Origin: Azospirillum griseum
GTDB taxonomy: Bacteria; Pseudomonadota; Alphaproteobacteria; Azospirillales; Azospirillaceae
Direction: 5' to 3'
Assembly (NCBI RefSeq): GCF_003966125.1
Contig: NZ_RXMA01000005.1
Coordinates: 124,001 to 188,000 of the forward strand
Length of the DNA: 64,000 nucleotides
Positions 1 to 9,113 of this stretch are shown here, piece by piece. The first letter of the stretch is position 1. Each line of letters begins with the position of its first letter. A program made the position numbers and the translations under genes. Under the pieces are notes generated by a model, which was not told the origin of the DNA, did no database searches, and saw only the letters and a list, made by a program, of their open reading frames with translations.

Positions 1-72
1 CGTTCCGGGTCCGGGGTGCGCCGCCGCCTGGCCGCCGTTCACCCGTTCCGCCCACCGTCCCATCATACCGAA

Positions 73-101
73 GGCCCGCCGCCGGTCACAGGCGGCGGGC
101 C
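73..101 (-). terminator. Hairpin downstream of dnaK
   Basis: A perfect 11-bp inverted repeat (73-83 and 91-101, arm GGCCCGCCGCC) with a 7-base loop lies about 45 bases after the dnaK stop. The tract that follows on the minus strand is only weakly T-rich. It could be a terminator or an mRNA-stabilising hairpin before a downstream gene outside the window, often dnaJ. Confidence 0.5.
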
Positions 102-144
102 ATCGATGCTCGCATCACATACGGATCAAAAAGAAACGGCTGGC

Positions 145-2058
<1,914 letters not shown>

Positions 2059-2661
2059 GTTCAGCCTCTTGTGTTCGGCAGATGCGTAGCGGCCCGTCGC
2101 GTCCGGCACCGCTGCGATCCCCTCCGGGTCGGTGGAACGGTTTCGAATGGATCACTGCTGGCCGAGATATAGGCGGGTGCGTTTCGGCCTGCAACGGTGT
2201 GGTGAACAGATCCCGACGCAAAATCAGGGAAATCCTGTGTGGGCGTGGCGGCGGGGGTTCGATCCCGAAGCCGATGGTCGCGAATAGAATACCATGGTAT
2301 TCAAGCAGCATCGGCTATATACCCGGGTATTCACCCAACATGAGACAAATTGTAGCGCATGTTACAAGTCTTTCATCAAGTCAATGGAGAGAGAAGACGA
2401 TGCTTAACTGTTTATTAACAAGCATACGCGTGAAATTTAGCCGCCAATCAATTCGCAGTTGCTGTGTTTATTAAAGATTTTTTGAATCCATGGGTGAAAC
2501 AGACAAAAGACTGTGTTATCTCCTTTGACATGCACGACGGTGTTGCTGCGCGTCGGCTTGTGAACAGCGTTGGGAAAGCCTGCCGTGTGGCTGGGATGCG
2601 CGGTGGTGCGCGTCAGCGACGCGGCGCGGTCAAGGACGGTTTTGCAGGGAGGGGAAGTGCA
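2059..2661. other. Intergenic region upstream of dnaK
   Basis: About 600 bases without a convincing gene. The middle (about 2280-2480) is clearly more AT-rich than the surroundings and should carry the dnaK promoter and that of the small gene at 2662. It contains two related palindromes centred 30 bp apart (described separately). No CIRCE element (TTAGCACTC-N9-GAGTGCTAA) is present. Confidence 0.6.
2287..2330. promoter_or_regulatory. Paired palindromic operator-like sites
   Basis: GAATACCATGGTATTC (2287-2302) is a perfect 16-bp palindrome. ATACCCGGGTAT (2319-2330), followed by TC, repeats its outline ATACC-NN-GGTATTC. The centres are 30 bp apart, close to three helical turns, which suggests two dimers of one repressor or activator binding the same DNA face. 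The regulator is unknown. The sites lie between dnaK and the divergent small gene at 2662. Confidence 0.5.
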
Positions 2662-2865
2662 ATGATGGATGAACGACGCGATGTGGCTCTGGCGATCAAG
2701 TCCTGCCTGGACAGCCTGATGTCCGACGCGGCCCGCTGCGATTTGGGGGACCTCGCGCATTTCATCAGCCTTGCCGCCTTGGCAGCGGAAGACGCGGCGG
2801 CGGCCTCCGATCCCCAAACGGCGCGCCTGAAGGCCATGATGGCCAACGACGTCGGCCATTGCTGA
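2662..2865 (+). CDS. Small hypothetical protein (67 aa)
   Basis: Not recognised. The start is the ATG at 2662 because a GGGAGGGGAAG ribosome-binding site sits 5-10 bases upstream; the longer reading frame from 2464 has no such site and its extra residues look non-coding. The product is acidic and Ala-rich, with a predicted helical body (ALAIKSCLDSLMSDAARC, then LGDLAHFISLAALAAEDAAA), no signal peptide and no membrane segment. The shape suggests a helical cytoplasmic protein. It is transcribed divergently from dnaK across the AT-rich region with paired palindromes. Confidence 0.6.
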   Translation: MMDERRDVALAIKSCLDSLMSDAARCDLGDLAHFISLAALAAEDAAAASDPQTARLKAMMANDVGHC

Positions 2866-3030
2866 CTCTCAACCCGTTCGCGTGACGGCTTGCGGAGTCA
2901 GGATGAGGCGCTGCCGGTGAGGTGGAGCGTGGCCGCAAGACCAGGACATGGCTGGCCACAGCAACCAGGATCTGGGCAGCGCCCGCAAGGGTGGGCCAGC
3001 AGCGCGGGTGGACTGGTTCGGTTGAGCTGG

Positions 3031-3546
3031 TTACAGAATCTCCGCCGTGCGGATCGCCTCGTCGACCTGGCCCAGCATGGCGGCACAGGATTCATCGCCG
3101 TCCAGAATGGCGGGCAGGGCGACGCTGAACATGGCGACGGCGGCCACGCCCGCGCGGTTGGCCCCGATCATCCACAGATAATGCGTTTCGGCCCGGCCAT
3201 CCTCCTCGGTGCGCATCATCGCTTGCGCCAGCAGGCCATCGTCGCCGCGCGCTTCGACCGTGCGGTCGCCCGCGCGCTGGTCCTGCGGCCGGACGAAGCG
3301 CAACGCCATTTCCTGCAAGGTGGCGTCCACCCCGCCGGACTCCGGCTTGGGAACCACCCGGTCCGTGACCAGCCGCAGGGTGCCGCCAGCGGGCGGCGGT
3401 GGGCGGAAGGTGGCAACCGGCTGGCCTTCGACCTCCTCCACCTCGGCGGCCCAGCCGGGGGGCAGACGGAACCGCACCGTGTCGTTCCAACCGATCATCC
3501 GGCCTTCCGGCGCGTCGGCGTTCAGCGGGGAAAAGGGATCGGTCAT
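3031..3546 (-). CDS. Hypothetical protein, DcrB/DUF1795-like outline
   Basis: 171 residues with no signal peptide. The beginning (residues 17-65) reads like the DcrB/DUF1795 type of domain: a short strand with DTVRFRLPPGW, then a VATFRPPPPAGGTLRLV strand, acidic turns and a C-terminal helix (DEAIRTAEIL). This is a weak resemblance of outline, not a firm family call. No catalytic motif is visible. It is divergent from the DUF1848 gene at 3700, so the two may share a control region of about 150 bases. Confidence 0.65.
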   Translation of the reverse strand: MTDPFSPLNADAPEGRMIGWNDTVRFRLPPGWAAEVEEVEGQPVATFRPPPPAGGTLRLVTDRVVPKPESGGVDATLQEMALRFVRPQDQRAGDRTVEARGDDGLLAQAMMRTEEDGRAETHYLWMIGANRAGVAAVAMFSVALPAILDGDESCAAMLGQVDEAIRTAEIL

Positions 3547-3626
3547 GCGGGGCGGTCCTGATCGGGGGTGGTCGGTGCGGCGGCACTGTAAGCGGTGTGG
3601 TGGTGCGCTCCAACCCCTCAGGCCAT

Positions 3627-3652
3627 GGGGCTTTCGTGGGGCTTTCGTGGGG
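3627..3652. repeat. 11-bp tandem duplication
   Basis: GGGGCTTTCGT occurs twice in direct tandem (3627-3637, 3638-3648) and is followed by GGGG. It lies about 50 bases upstream of the DUF1848 start. It is one of about ten short tandem duplications in this window. Confidence 0.8.
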
Positions 3653-3699
3653 CCTTCAGAGGGCTTGCCGGTATCGGGGGCGGCGGGTCATGGTGGGGG

Positions 3700-4626
3700 A
3701 TGATCGTCTCCGCCAGCTACAAGACCGACATTCCCGCCTTTTACGGGCGCTGGTTCCTCAACCGGCTCGACGCCGGGTTCTGCACCATGGTCAATCCCTA
3801 CAACGGCAAAGGCCTGCGGGTGGAGTTGACCCGTCCGGCGGTGGACGGGTTCGTGTTCTGGACCAAGAACATTGGCCCGTTTCTCGACGGGCTGACCCAG
3901 GTGGCGGCGCGCGGCTTTCCCTTTGTCGTCCAGCACAGCGTCACCGGCTTGCCGGGATCGCTGGAACGCTCCGTGCCGGATTGGCGGCTGACGGCGGAGC
4001 GGCTGGCGGGGGTGCGCGACCGTTGGGGGCCGCGCGCGGTGGTCTGGCGGTACGATCCCATCGCCCTCACCGCCGACACGCCGCCGGCCTGGCACCGGCA
4101 GACCTTCGCGGCGCTGGCGCGGGCCATGCGCGGCACGACGGACGAGGTGGTGGTGTCCTTCCTGGAACCCTACCGCAAGACGGCGCGCAATCTGGCGGCG
4201 GCGGGGGTGGCGTGGCGCGATCCCGATCTGGCGGACAAGCGCGCCCTGTTGGGCGATCTGGCGGCTGTCGCGGCGGGGGAGGGGATGCGGCTGACCCTGT
4301 GCACCCAACCGGATCTGATCGATCCGGCGGACGCGTCGTCAGGCCTGGGGGCGGGCATGGGTGTGGGCTGGGGGCCTGCGCGCTGCGTGGACGCCGCCCG
4401 CCTGTCGGACGTCGCCGGGCGGGCGCTGGCGGCGCGGGAGAAGGGCAACCGCCCCGGCTGCCTGTGCGCCGAAAGCCGGGACATCGGCGATTACGACAGT
4501 TGCCCGCACGGCTGCGTCTATTGCTACGCCGTGGCGGGCCGGGCGGCGGCGCAGCGGCGCTTTGCCCGGCACGACCCGGCGGGGGAGACGCTGGTCCCGC
4601 GCCCGCTTACGGGCACACCTTCTTGA
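3700..4626 (+). CDS. DUF1848 family protein
   Basis: 308 residues. The N-terminus MIVSASYKTDIPAFYGRWF and the VFWTKN motif near residue 55 are diagnostic of DUF1848. The C-terminal part carries the family cysteine cluster: GCLCAESRDIGDYDSC, then PHGCVYCYA (about residues 250-280), which resembles an Fe-S or metal site; the family is thought to be related to radical-SAM or DNA-photoproduct-lyase folds. The biochemical role is unknown. Start 3700 was chosen over an ATG-less extension from 3595 because conserved family sequence begins there and GGTGGGGG precedes it. The last 20 bases overlap tail-to-tail with the cheY-like gene. Confidence 0.85.
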   Translation: MIVSASYKTDIPAFYGRWFLNRLDAGFCTMVNPYNGKGLRVELTRPAVDGFVFWTKNIGPFLDGLTQVAARGFPFVVQHSVTGLPGSLERSVPDWRLTAERLAGVRDRWGPRAVVWRYDPIALTADTPPAWHRQTFAALARAMRGTTDEVVVSFLEPYRKTARNLAAAGVAWRDPDLADKRALLGDLAAVAAGEGMRLTLCTQPDLIDPADASSGLGAGMGVGWGPARCVDAARLSDVAGRALAAREKGNRPGCLCAESRDIGDYDSCPHGCVYCYAVAGRAAAQRRFARHDPAGETLVPRPLTGTPS

Positions 4627-4972
4627 CGGTCTCGACCAGCTTTTCCGGGTTGAAGGGCTTGACCAGCCAGCCGGTGGCCCCGGCCTCGCGCCCGGCGGTC
4701 TTCTTGGCCGGGTCGGCCTCGGTGGTCAGCAGCAGGATCGGGGTGGCGCGGTTGGTGGCGGTCCCACGGATCGCCTTGGTCAACGCCAGACCGTCCATGC
4801 CCGGCATGTTCAGATCGGTGATGATGCAGTCGAATTTCCGCTGATTGACCAGCTGCAACGCCGCCGTGCCGTCCGCCGCCTCGGCGACAGTGTAACCGGC
4901 CTTTTGCAGGGTGAAGCCGACCATGTCGCGGATGGTCTTGGAGTCATCAACGGTCAGAACGCTTTTGGCCAT
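4607..4972 (-). CDS. Single-domain response regulator (CheY-like)
   Basis: A 121-residue stand-alone receiver domain. It has the acidic pair in TVDDSK (residues 7-12), the phospho-acceptor Asp in IITDLNMPGMDG (about residue 53), the Thr of LLLTTEAD and the Lys of WLVKPF. It lacks an output domain, so it should act through protein-protein contact, as CheY does on the flagellar switch or in a phosphorelay. No kinase or che gene is adjacent. The ATG at 4972 matches the family start; the longer frame from 5047 adds unlikely Pro/Arg-rich residues. Its end overlaps the DUF1848 gene. Confidence 0.9.
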   Translation of the reverse strand: MAKSVLTVDDSKTIRDMVGFTLQKAGYTVAEAADGTAALQLVNQRKFDCIITDLNMPGMDGLALTKAIRGTATNRATPILLLTTEADPAKKTAGREAGATGWLVKPFNPEKLVETVKKVCP

Positions 4973-4987
4973 CAGGCTTCTCCAGGC

Positions 4988-5009
4988 GGTTCCCATGGGG
5001 TTCCCGTGG
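4988..5009. repeat. 11-bp tandem duplication
   Basis: GGTTCCCATGG is followed immediately by GGTTCCCGTGG (one mismatch), 16 bases upstream of the cheY-like start codon. Confidence 0.7.
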
Positions 5010-5141
5010 GCGGGATCGCGTCCCTTGGGGGGGCGGCACACGGCCAAGCCCTAGGCAATTTTGCGAGCGCGGTCAACAGGACGGCGAACCGGACCAGGGC
5101 ATTCGCTTGAACGAGCGAGTGTCGTCACGCAAGCAAGACTG

Positions 5142-5294
5142 GACACGGATTTCACGGATAAAAGGATAGATTGCACGGATTTTTCCCCAACAGCTTCACC
5201 CGTCCGGTCACGAGGTTGGTCGCAAGCTCGCAAACAGGATGGCTCAGAAACACGCTCCGCGAAATCCGTGAGAAAAATCCGTGAAATCCGTGTC
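5142..5294. repeat. Palindromic intergenic element with 18-bp inverted ends
   Basis: GACACGGATTTCACGGAT (5142-5159) is perfectly inverted at 5277-5294. A second nested pair, CACGGATTTTTC (5174-5185) and its complement (5272-5283), lies inside. The roughly 87-base core carries no reading frame. The CACGGATTTCACGGAT word also occurs within each arm as a short direct repeat. The structure looks like a dispersed, non-autonomous palindromic repeat, and similar words recur between genes in many bacterial genomes. Whether it is mobile here cannot be told from one copy. Confidence 0.75.
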
Positions 5295-5343
5295 TATTCT
5301 TGTTCCGGTCGGGTGCACGATGCTTCAAACGATTGCTCTGGCA

Positions 5344-5384
5344 AACCGGACGGGGGCGGCTGTGGGGCCGTCCGCCGTCCGGTT
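5344..5384 (-). terminator. Hairpin downstream of grpE
   Basis: Perfect 10-bp arms AACCGGACGG (5344-5353) and CCGTCCGGTT (5375-5384) with a GC-rich loop that can fold further, ten bases after the grpE stop. The T tract beyond it on the minus strand is short, so termination may be weak. Confidence 0.5.
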
Positions 5385-5393
5385 GCGTCTCGG

Positions 5394-5978
5394 TCAGGCG
5401 GTGGTGTTGATGTGCTGGCCACCGGCGTCGGTCGGGCTGGCCTTGGCCACGCCGACCATGGCTTCGCGCAGCAGGCGGCCATGGATGGTGTAGCCGGGTT
5501 GGAGCACCTGGACGACGGTCCCCGCCGGTTTGCCGGTGTTTTCGATCTCGAACATCACCTGATGGAAATTCGGGTCGAACATCTCGCCGGTCGGGTCGAT
5601 GCGCTTGATCCCGGCGCGGTCGAAGGCGGCGAAGAGCTGGCGCTCGGTCGCCTCGACGCCCACGGCCAGCCCCTTGACCATCTCGTCCTGCTCGCGGCCT
5701 TCGGCCGGAACGGCGTCCAGCGCGCGGCGCAGGTTGTCGGCCACCGATACCAGCTCCTTGGCGAAGCTGGAGACGGCGAATTTGCTGGCGTCCTCGCGAT
5801 CGCGCTGGGCGCGGCGGCGGGTGTTTTCGGCTTCCGCCATGGCGCGCAGAACCTGATCCTTCAGGTTGGCGACCTCGGCCTCCAGCGCGGCGACGCGGTC
5901 GGCGGGGGCGTCGGTGGCGGTCTCGGCGGCGGGGGTGTCCACCTCGGTCTCGGCGGGCTTGGTCTGCTCTTCGCTCAT
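5394..5978 (-). CDS. grpE: Nucleotide exchange factor GrpE
   Basis: 194 residues. GrpE releases ADP from DnaK and acts as a thermosensor of the DnaK cycle in the cytoplasm. An acidic N-terminal tail is followed by a long coiled coil (about residues 28-90, VAALEAEVANLKDQVLRAMAEAEN). The C-terminal beta domain has the family signature near DPNFHQVMFEIE and VVQVLQPGYTIHGRLLREAMVGV. It lies 55 bases downstream of hrcA on the same strand, presumably co-transcribed; dnaK is 3.3 kb further on. Confidence 0.97.
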   Translation of the reverse strand: MSEEQTKPAETEVDTPAAETATDAPADRVAALEAEVANLKDQVLRAMAEAENTRRRAQRDREDASKFAVSSFAKELVSVADNLRRALDAVPAEGREQDEMVKGLAVGVEATERQLFAAFDRAGIKRIDPTGEMFDPNFHQVMFEIENTGKPAGTVVQVLQPGYTIHGRLLREAMVGVAKASPTDAGGQHINTTA

Positions 5979-6033
5979 GGAATTCTCGGCTTCTTGGTTC
6001 GGTCGATTGAGGCGGGTTGCGGGTGAAAACCGG

Positions 6034-7086
6034 TCAGCCGACCAGACGGCTGACCACCTTGGCGGTGTAATCCACCAGCGGGATGATGCGGGCGTAGTTG
6101 ATGCGGGTCGGGCCGATGACGCCGATGGCCCCGATCACCTGTTCCCGGCTGTTCTGAAAGGGCGAGATGATCATGGTGCAACCGCTGTGGTTGAACAGCA
6201 CATTCTCCGCCCCGATGAAAATCTGCACGCCGTCGCCCCGTCCGGTGGCGTCGAGCAGGCGCAGCATGGCTTCCTTGGTCTCCAGCGCTTCGAACAGCGA
6301 CCGCACCCGCTCCAGGTCGGAGATGGCGGTCACGTCCTCCAGCAGCTTGGATTGGCCGCGCACGATGAGTTGCCCGGAATCCATCCCGGCGCTGCCCGAC
6401 CAGGTGGCCAGACCGGCGGCGACGACGCGGCGCGACAGCTCGTCCAACTCGGTCTGCTGCTCCTGGATTTCGGTCAGTACGTCCTGGCGGGCCTCGTCCA
6501 GCGTGCGGCCGACCAGCCGGGCGCTGAGGTAGTTCGACACCACTTGCAGGGTGGAGGCGGGCAGGCCGACCGGCACCTCGATCACGCGGTTTTCCACCAG
6601 CCCGTTTTCGTTGACCAGCACGACCAGCGCCCGGCCCGGCCCCAGGGCGACGAATTCGATGTGCTTCAGCGGCCGGTCGGTCTTGGGGGCCAGCACCAGC
6701 CCGGCGCAGCGCGACAGACCGGACAGCATGCCGGTGGCTTCCGACAGCACATCGGCCAGGGCGCGCCCGGATCCGGCGCATTGCGCCTCGATCGTCACCC
6801 GCTCCTCGTCGGTCAGGGCACCGACCTCCAGCAGGCCGTTCACGAACATGCGCAGCCCGGCGTCGGTGGGGATGCGACCGGCCGACGCGTGCGGGGCGTA
6901 GAGCAGCCCCTGCTCCTCCAGATCCGCCATGACGTTGCGGATGGTGGCGGGCGACAGGGTCATGCCCAGCCGCCGCGAAATCGTGCGCGACCCCACCGGT
7001 TCGCCCGACGCCACATAGGCATCGACGATCAACCGGAAAATGTCGCGCGACCGCTGGTTCAGCTCGGAGATCATGGCCTGGAACAT
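6034..7086 (-). CDS. hrcA: Heat-inducible transcription repressor HrcA
   Basis: 350 residues (346 if the ATG at 7074, MISELNQRS, is used). HrcA represses class I heat-shock genes by binding CIRCE. The N-terminal winged helix covers LVDAYVASGEPVGSRTI and GMTLSPATIRNVMADLEEQGLL (residues 15-65). The GAF-like core follows, and the C-terminus has the family signature GVIGPTRINYARIIPLVDYTAKVVS. It precedes grpE. No CIRCE is visible upstream of hrcA or dnaK here, so its main target, often groESL, is probably elsewhere. A 9-bp stem hairpin lies just upstream of the start. Confidence 0.96.
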   Translation of the reverse strand: MFQAMISELNQRSRDIFRLIVDAYVASGEPVGSRTISRRLGMTLSPATIRNVMADLEEQGLLYAPHASAGRIPTDAGLRMFVNGLLEVGALTDEERVTIEAQCAGSGRALADVLSEATGMLSGLSRCAGLVLAPKTDRPLKHIEFVALGPGRALVVLVNENGLVENRVIEVPVGLPASTLQVVSNYLSARLVGRTLDEARQDVLTEIQEQQTELDELSRRVVAAGLATWSGSAGMDSGQLIVRGQSKLLEDVTAISDLERVRSLFEALETKEAMLRLLDATGRGDGVQIFIGAENVLFNHSGCTMIISPFQNSREQVIGAIGVIGPTRINYARIIPLVDYTAKVVSRLVG

Positions 7087-7095
7087 TGGAACGGG

Positions 7096-7116
7096 GTTGA
7101 GGCGAAGCGCCTCAAC
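7096..7116 (-). promoter_or_regulatory. Hairpin in the hrcA leader
   Basis: GTTGAGGCG (7096-7104) and CGCCTCAAC (7108-7116) form a perfect 9-bp stem with a 3-base loop, ending ten bases before the hrcA ATG. No clear Shine-Dalgarno sequence is visible, so the stem sits where it could influence ribosome access. Confidence 0.4.
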
Positions 7117-7173
7117 GCCGTCCGAATTTAGGGAGATCAGACCGCCGAATCAACGTGTCGGGCGCGCTTGTCC

Positions 7174-7920
7174 TCACGCCTCGGCAACAAAGGCGCGGTA
7201 TTGGGTGGCGATGGCGCTGACGGCGGCGTCAAACAGGCGCTGGCCGTGCTCCGGGCTGGCCAGACCGGGGGCCGATCCGATGCGCCCGTCGGGGTAGCGG
7301 CGGCGGAAATCGCGGGCGTCGTGGAAGCCGCCCGCCGGGGCCTGTTCCGGCTCCATCGCCACGCGCTTGATCGCCTCGGGGTGCGCGAACTGGGTCAGCG
7401 ACACCTCGCTGGGGGTGGCGTGCGAGCCTTCCTTGCCCTGGTAGAACTCGCGCGACAGGCGGCCGATCTCCGGGTTTTCCCACCAATTGACCAGGGTGCA
7501 GCGCAGATCCGGGGCGTCGCGGCCGCGCAAGGCCCGCTGTTCGGCGTACACTTCGTAAAAGGCGGCGCGGATCGACGGGATGTTGCCGCCATGGCCGTTG
7601 ATGAAGAAGAAGCGCTCGAACCCGTGTTCGGCCAGCGAGCCGACGTAATCGCGGATCACCGCGATCAGGGTGGACGGCTTCAGGGTCATCGAGCCGGGGA
7701 ACTCCATGTGGTGCACGGCCATGCCCACCGGGATGTTGGGGCCGACCAGCGCGCCGGTGGCCTCGCCCACGCCGCGCGCGATCACCTCGGCGCAAATGGC
7801 GTCGGTGCCGACCAGCCCGTTCGGCCCGTGCTGTTCGGTGGAGCCGATGGGCATGACGATGCCCTTCGACGTCTTCAGATAGGCTTCGACCTCGATCCAG
7901 GTGCTGAGATGCAGTTGCAC
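7174..7920 (-). CDS. Creatininase family hydrolase
   Basis: 248 residues. Members are metal-dependent amidohydrolases (creatininase, formamidopyrimidine deformylase and similar). Metal-site and family motifs are present: GSTEQHGPNGLVGTD (about residues 24-38), the hallmark NGHGGN (about residue 112) and EGSHATPSEVS (about residue 164). The exact substrate cannot be told. The GTG at 7920 is preferred because it follows GGGACGGGACC and fits the family N-terminus QLHLSTW; the 30 upstream residues are low-complexity. It is upstream of hrcA on the same strand with an 87-base gap, so co-transcription is possible. Confidence 0.85.
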   Translation of the reverse strand: MQLHLSTWIEVEAYLKTSKGIVMPIGSTEQHGPNGLVGTDAICAEVIARGVGEATGALVGPNIPVGMAVHHMEFPGSMTLKPSTLIAVIRDYVGSLAEHGFERFFFINGHGGNIPSIRAAFYEVYAEQRALRGRDAPDLRCTLVNWWENPEIGRLSREFYQGKEGSHATPSEVSLTQFAHPEAIKRVAMEPEQAPAGGFHDARDFRRRYPDGRIGSAPGLASPEHGQRLFDAAVSAIATQYRAFVAEA

Positions 7921-8055
7921 GATGGTCCCGTCCCGCTGGGGTGATGGAGAACCCCAACCATACGGTGACGGACCGATCCCACCAACCCCGCCCGCTGCGG
8001 CGGGTGCCATGCGGGGAACGCGGGCGGGGCGGGGAACGCGTGTGAGGGGAACGGG

Positions 8056-8478
8056 TCAGCGGTTGGTGGTGCCCTGCCGCGCCCGGTCGGCGATCCAGCC
8101 CCCGGCCAGCAGGGCGACGATGAACAGCGCGATGGCGGGCGCGTCGGCCCCCAGCAGAACCAGCGCCGGGCCGGGGCAAATCCCGGCCAGCCCCCAGCCC
8201 ACCCCGAACAGGGCCGATCCGCCGATCAACGGCGCGTCGATCCGCTGGCGGTCGGGAAGGGCGATGGGGTCGCCCAGCCACGCGGTGGGGCGGCGGCGGA
8301 CGATGGCGAAGGCCGGTGCGGCCACGGCGATGGCCCCGATCATCACCAGGGCCAACGTCGGATCCCAGGCCCCTGCCAGATCGAGGAAGGCCAGCACGCG
8401 GGCCGGGTCGGTCATCCCCGACAGGATCAGGCCAAGGCCGAAGAGCAGGCCGAACAGACCGGCGGACAGGCTGCGCAT
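8056..8478 (-). CDS. YeeE/YedE family half-transporter (DUF6691-like)
   Basis: 140 residues and strongly hydrophobic, with about four membrane segments. The motif GWGLAGICPGPALV near residue 95 and the N-terminal GLGLILSGMTDP are typical of the second half of paired YeeE/YedE transporters, which import thiosulfate or related sulfur compounds. It sits 13 bases downstream of the other half, so the two probably assemble into one inner-membrane channel. No linked sulfur-responsive regulator or sulfurtransferase is seen. Confidence 0.85.
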   Translation of the reverse strand: MRSLSAGLFGLLFGLGLILSGMTDPARVLAFLDLAGAWDPTLALVMIGAIAVAAPAFAIVRRRPTAWLGDPIALPDRQRIDAPLIGGSALFGVGWGLAGICPGPALVLLGADAPAIALFIVALLAGGWIADRARQGTTNR

Positions 8479-8491
8479 GGCGTTTTCCCTT

Positions 8492-8899
8492 TCACAGCAG
8501 ATGACGGGTGACGAAGACCGTGGCGGCGGCCACGGCTATGAAGGTCAGGGTTGCCGCCAACGAGCGGGGCGAGAGGTTGGCCAACCCGCACACGCCGTGG
8601 CCGCTGGTGCAGCCCGACCCGATCCGCGTGCCCGCCCCGACCAGCAGCCCGGCGGCGAGCAACCACAGCGGTGACAGGCCACTGAGCGCCTCCGGCGTCG
8701 GCACGCCCGACCAGCGGGCGACCAGACCGGCCAGCAGCAATCCGGCGATGAAGGCCACGCGCCAGCCCATGCCCCCGGGTTGCAGCGCTCCTCTCAGGAT
8801 GCCGCTGATTCCGGTGATGCGGCCGTTGATCAAGATCATCCCCGCCGCCGCCGCGCCGATCAGCGCCCCACCGGCCAATGCCGTCACAGGTCCCGTCAC
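8492..8899 (-). CDS. YeeE/YedE family half-transporter
   Basis: 135 residues from the GTG at 8899, chosen because it follows a strong GGGAGGGCGGGAGC site; an upstream ATG at 8947 would add 16 basic residues. It is a four-helix membrane protein with the family signature GTRIGSGCTSGHGVCG near residue 95, whose Cys is thought to relay sulfur-containing substrates. It forms a two-gene operon with the following YeeE gene and is divergent from comM. The region before it (8941-8980) is AT-rich and probably holds its promoter. Confidence 0.85.
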   Translation of the reverse strand: MTGPVTALAGGALIGAAAAGMILINGRITGISGILRGALQPGGMGWRVAFIAGLLLAGLVARWSGVPTPEALSGLSPLWLLAAGLLVGAGTRIGSGCTSGHGVCGLANLSPRSLAATLTFIAVAAATVFVTRHLL

Positions 8900-9113
8900 G
8901 CTCCCGCCCTCCCTTTTGCGTCCGCGCTGCCGCGCCACGGACTTCACTTATACATTAGAAAACACTTATTCAATAGGGTTCCGGCGGAATCCGAACCGGC
9001 TCCCCATCCTGCACGCGCATCCGCGTCGTGATGATCGCGGAACAGGATTGACCGGCGATGCGACCACCCGCCATACACAGGTGTTCATCGGCACTCTGCA
9101 ACGAGGCTCGCGC

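Larger units (their letters stand above)
4973..5393. other. Intergenic region with a palindromic element
   Basis: About 420 bases between grpE and the cheY-like gene, both on the minus strand. It holds a GGTTCCC(A/G)TGG tandem pair (4988-5009), the inverted-repeat element 5142-5294 and a hairpin next to the grpE stop. No reading frame in it looks genuine. Confidence 0.7.

Noticed and set aside
5061-6026. 321-codon plus-strand frame across the palindromic element
   Set aside because: Most of it is antisense to grpE; the first part crosses the inverted repeat and has no coding character.
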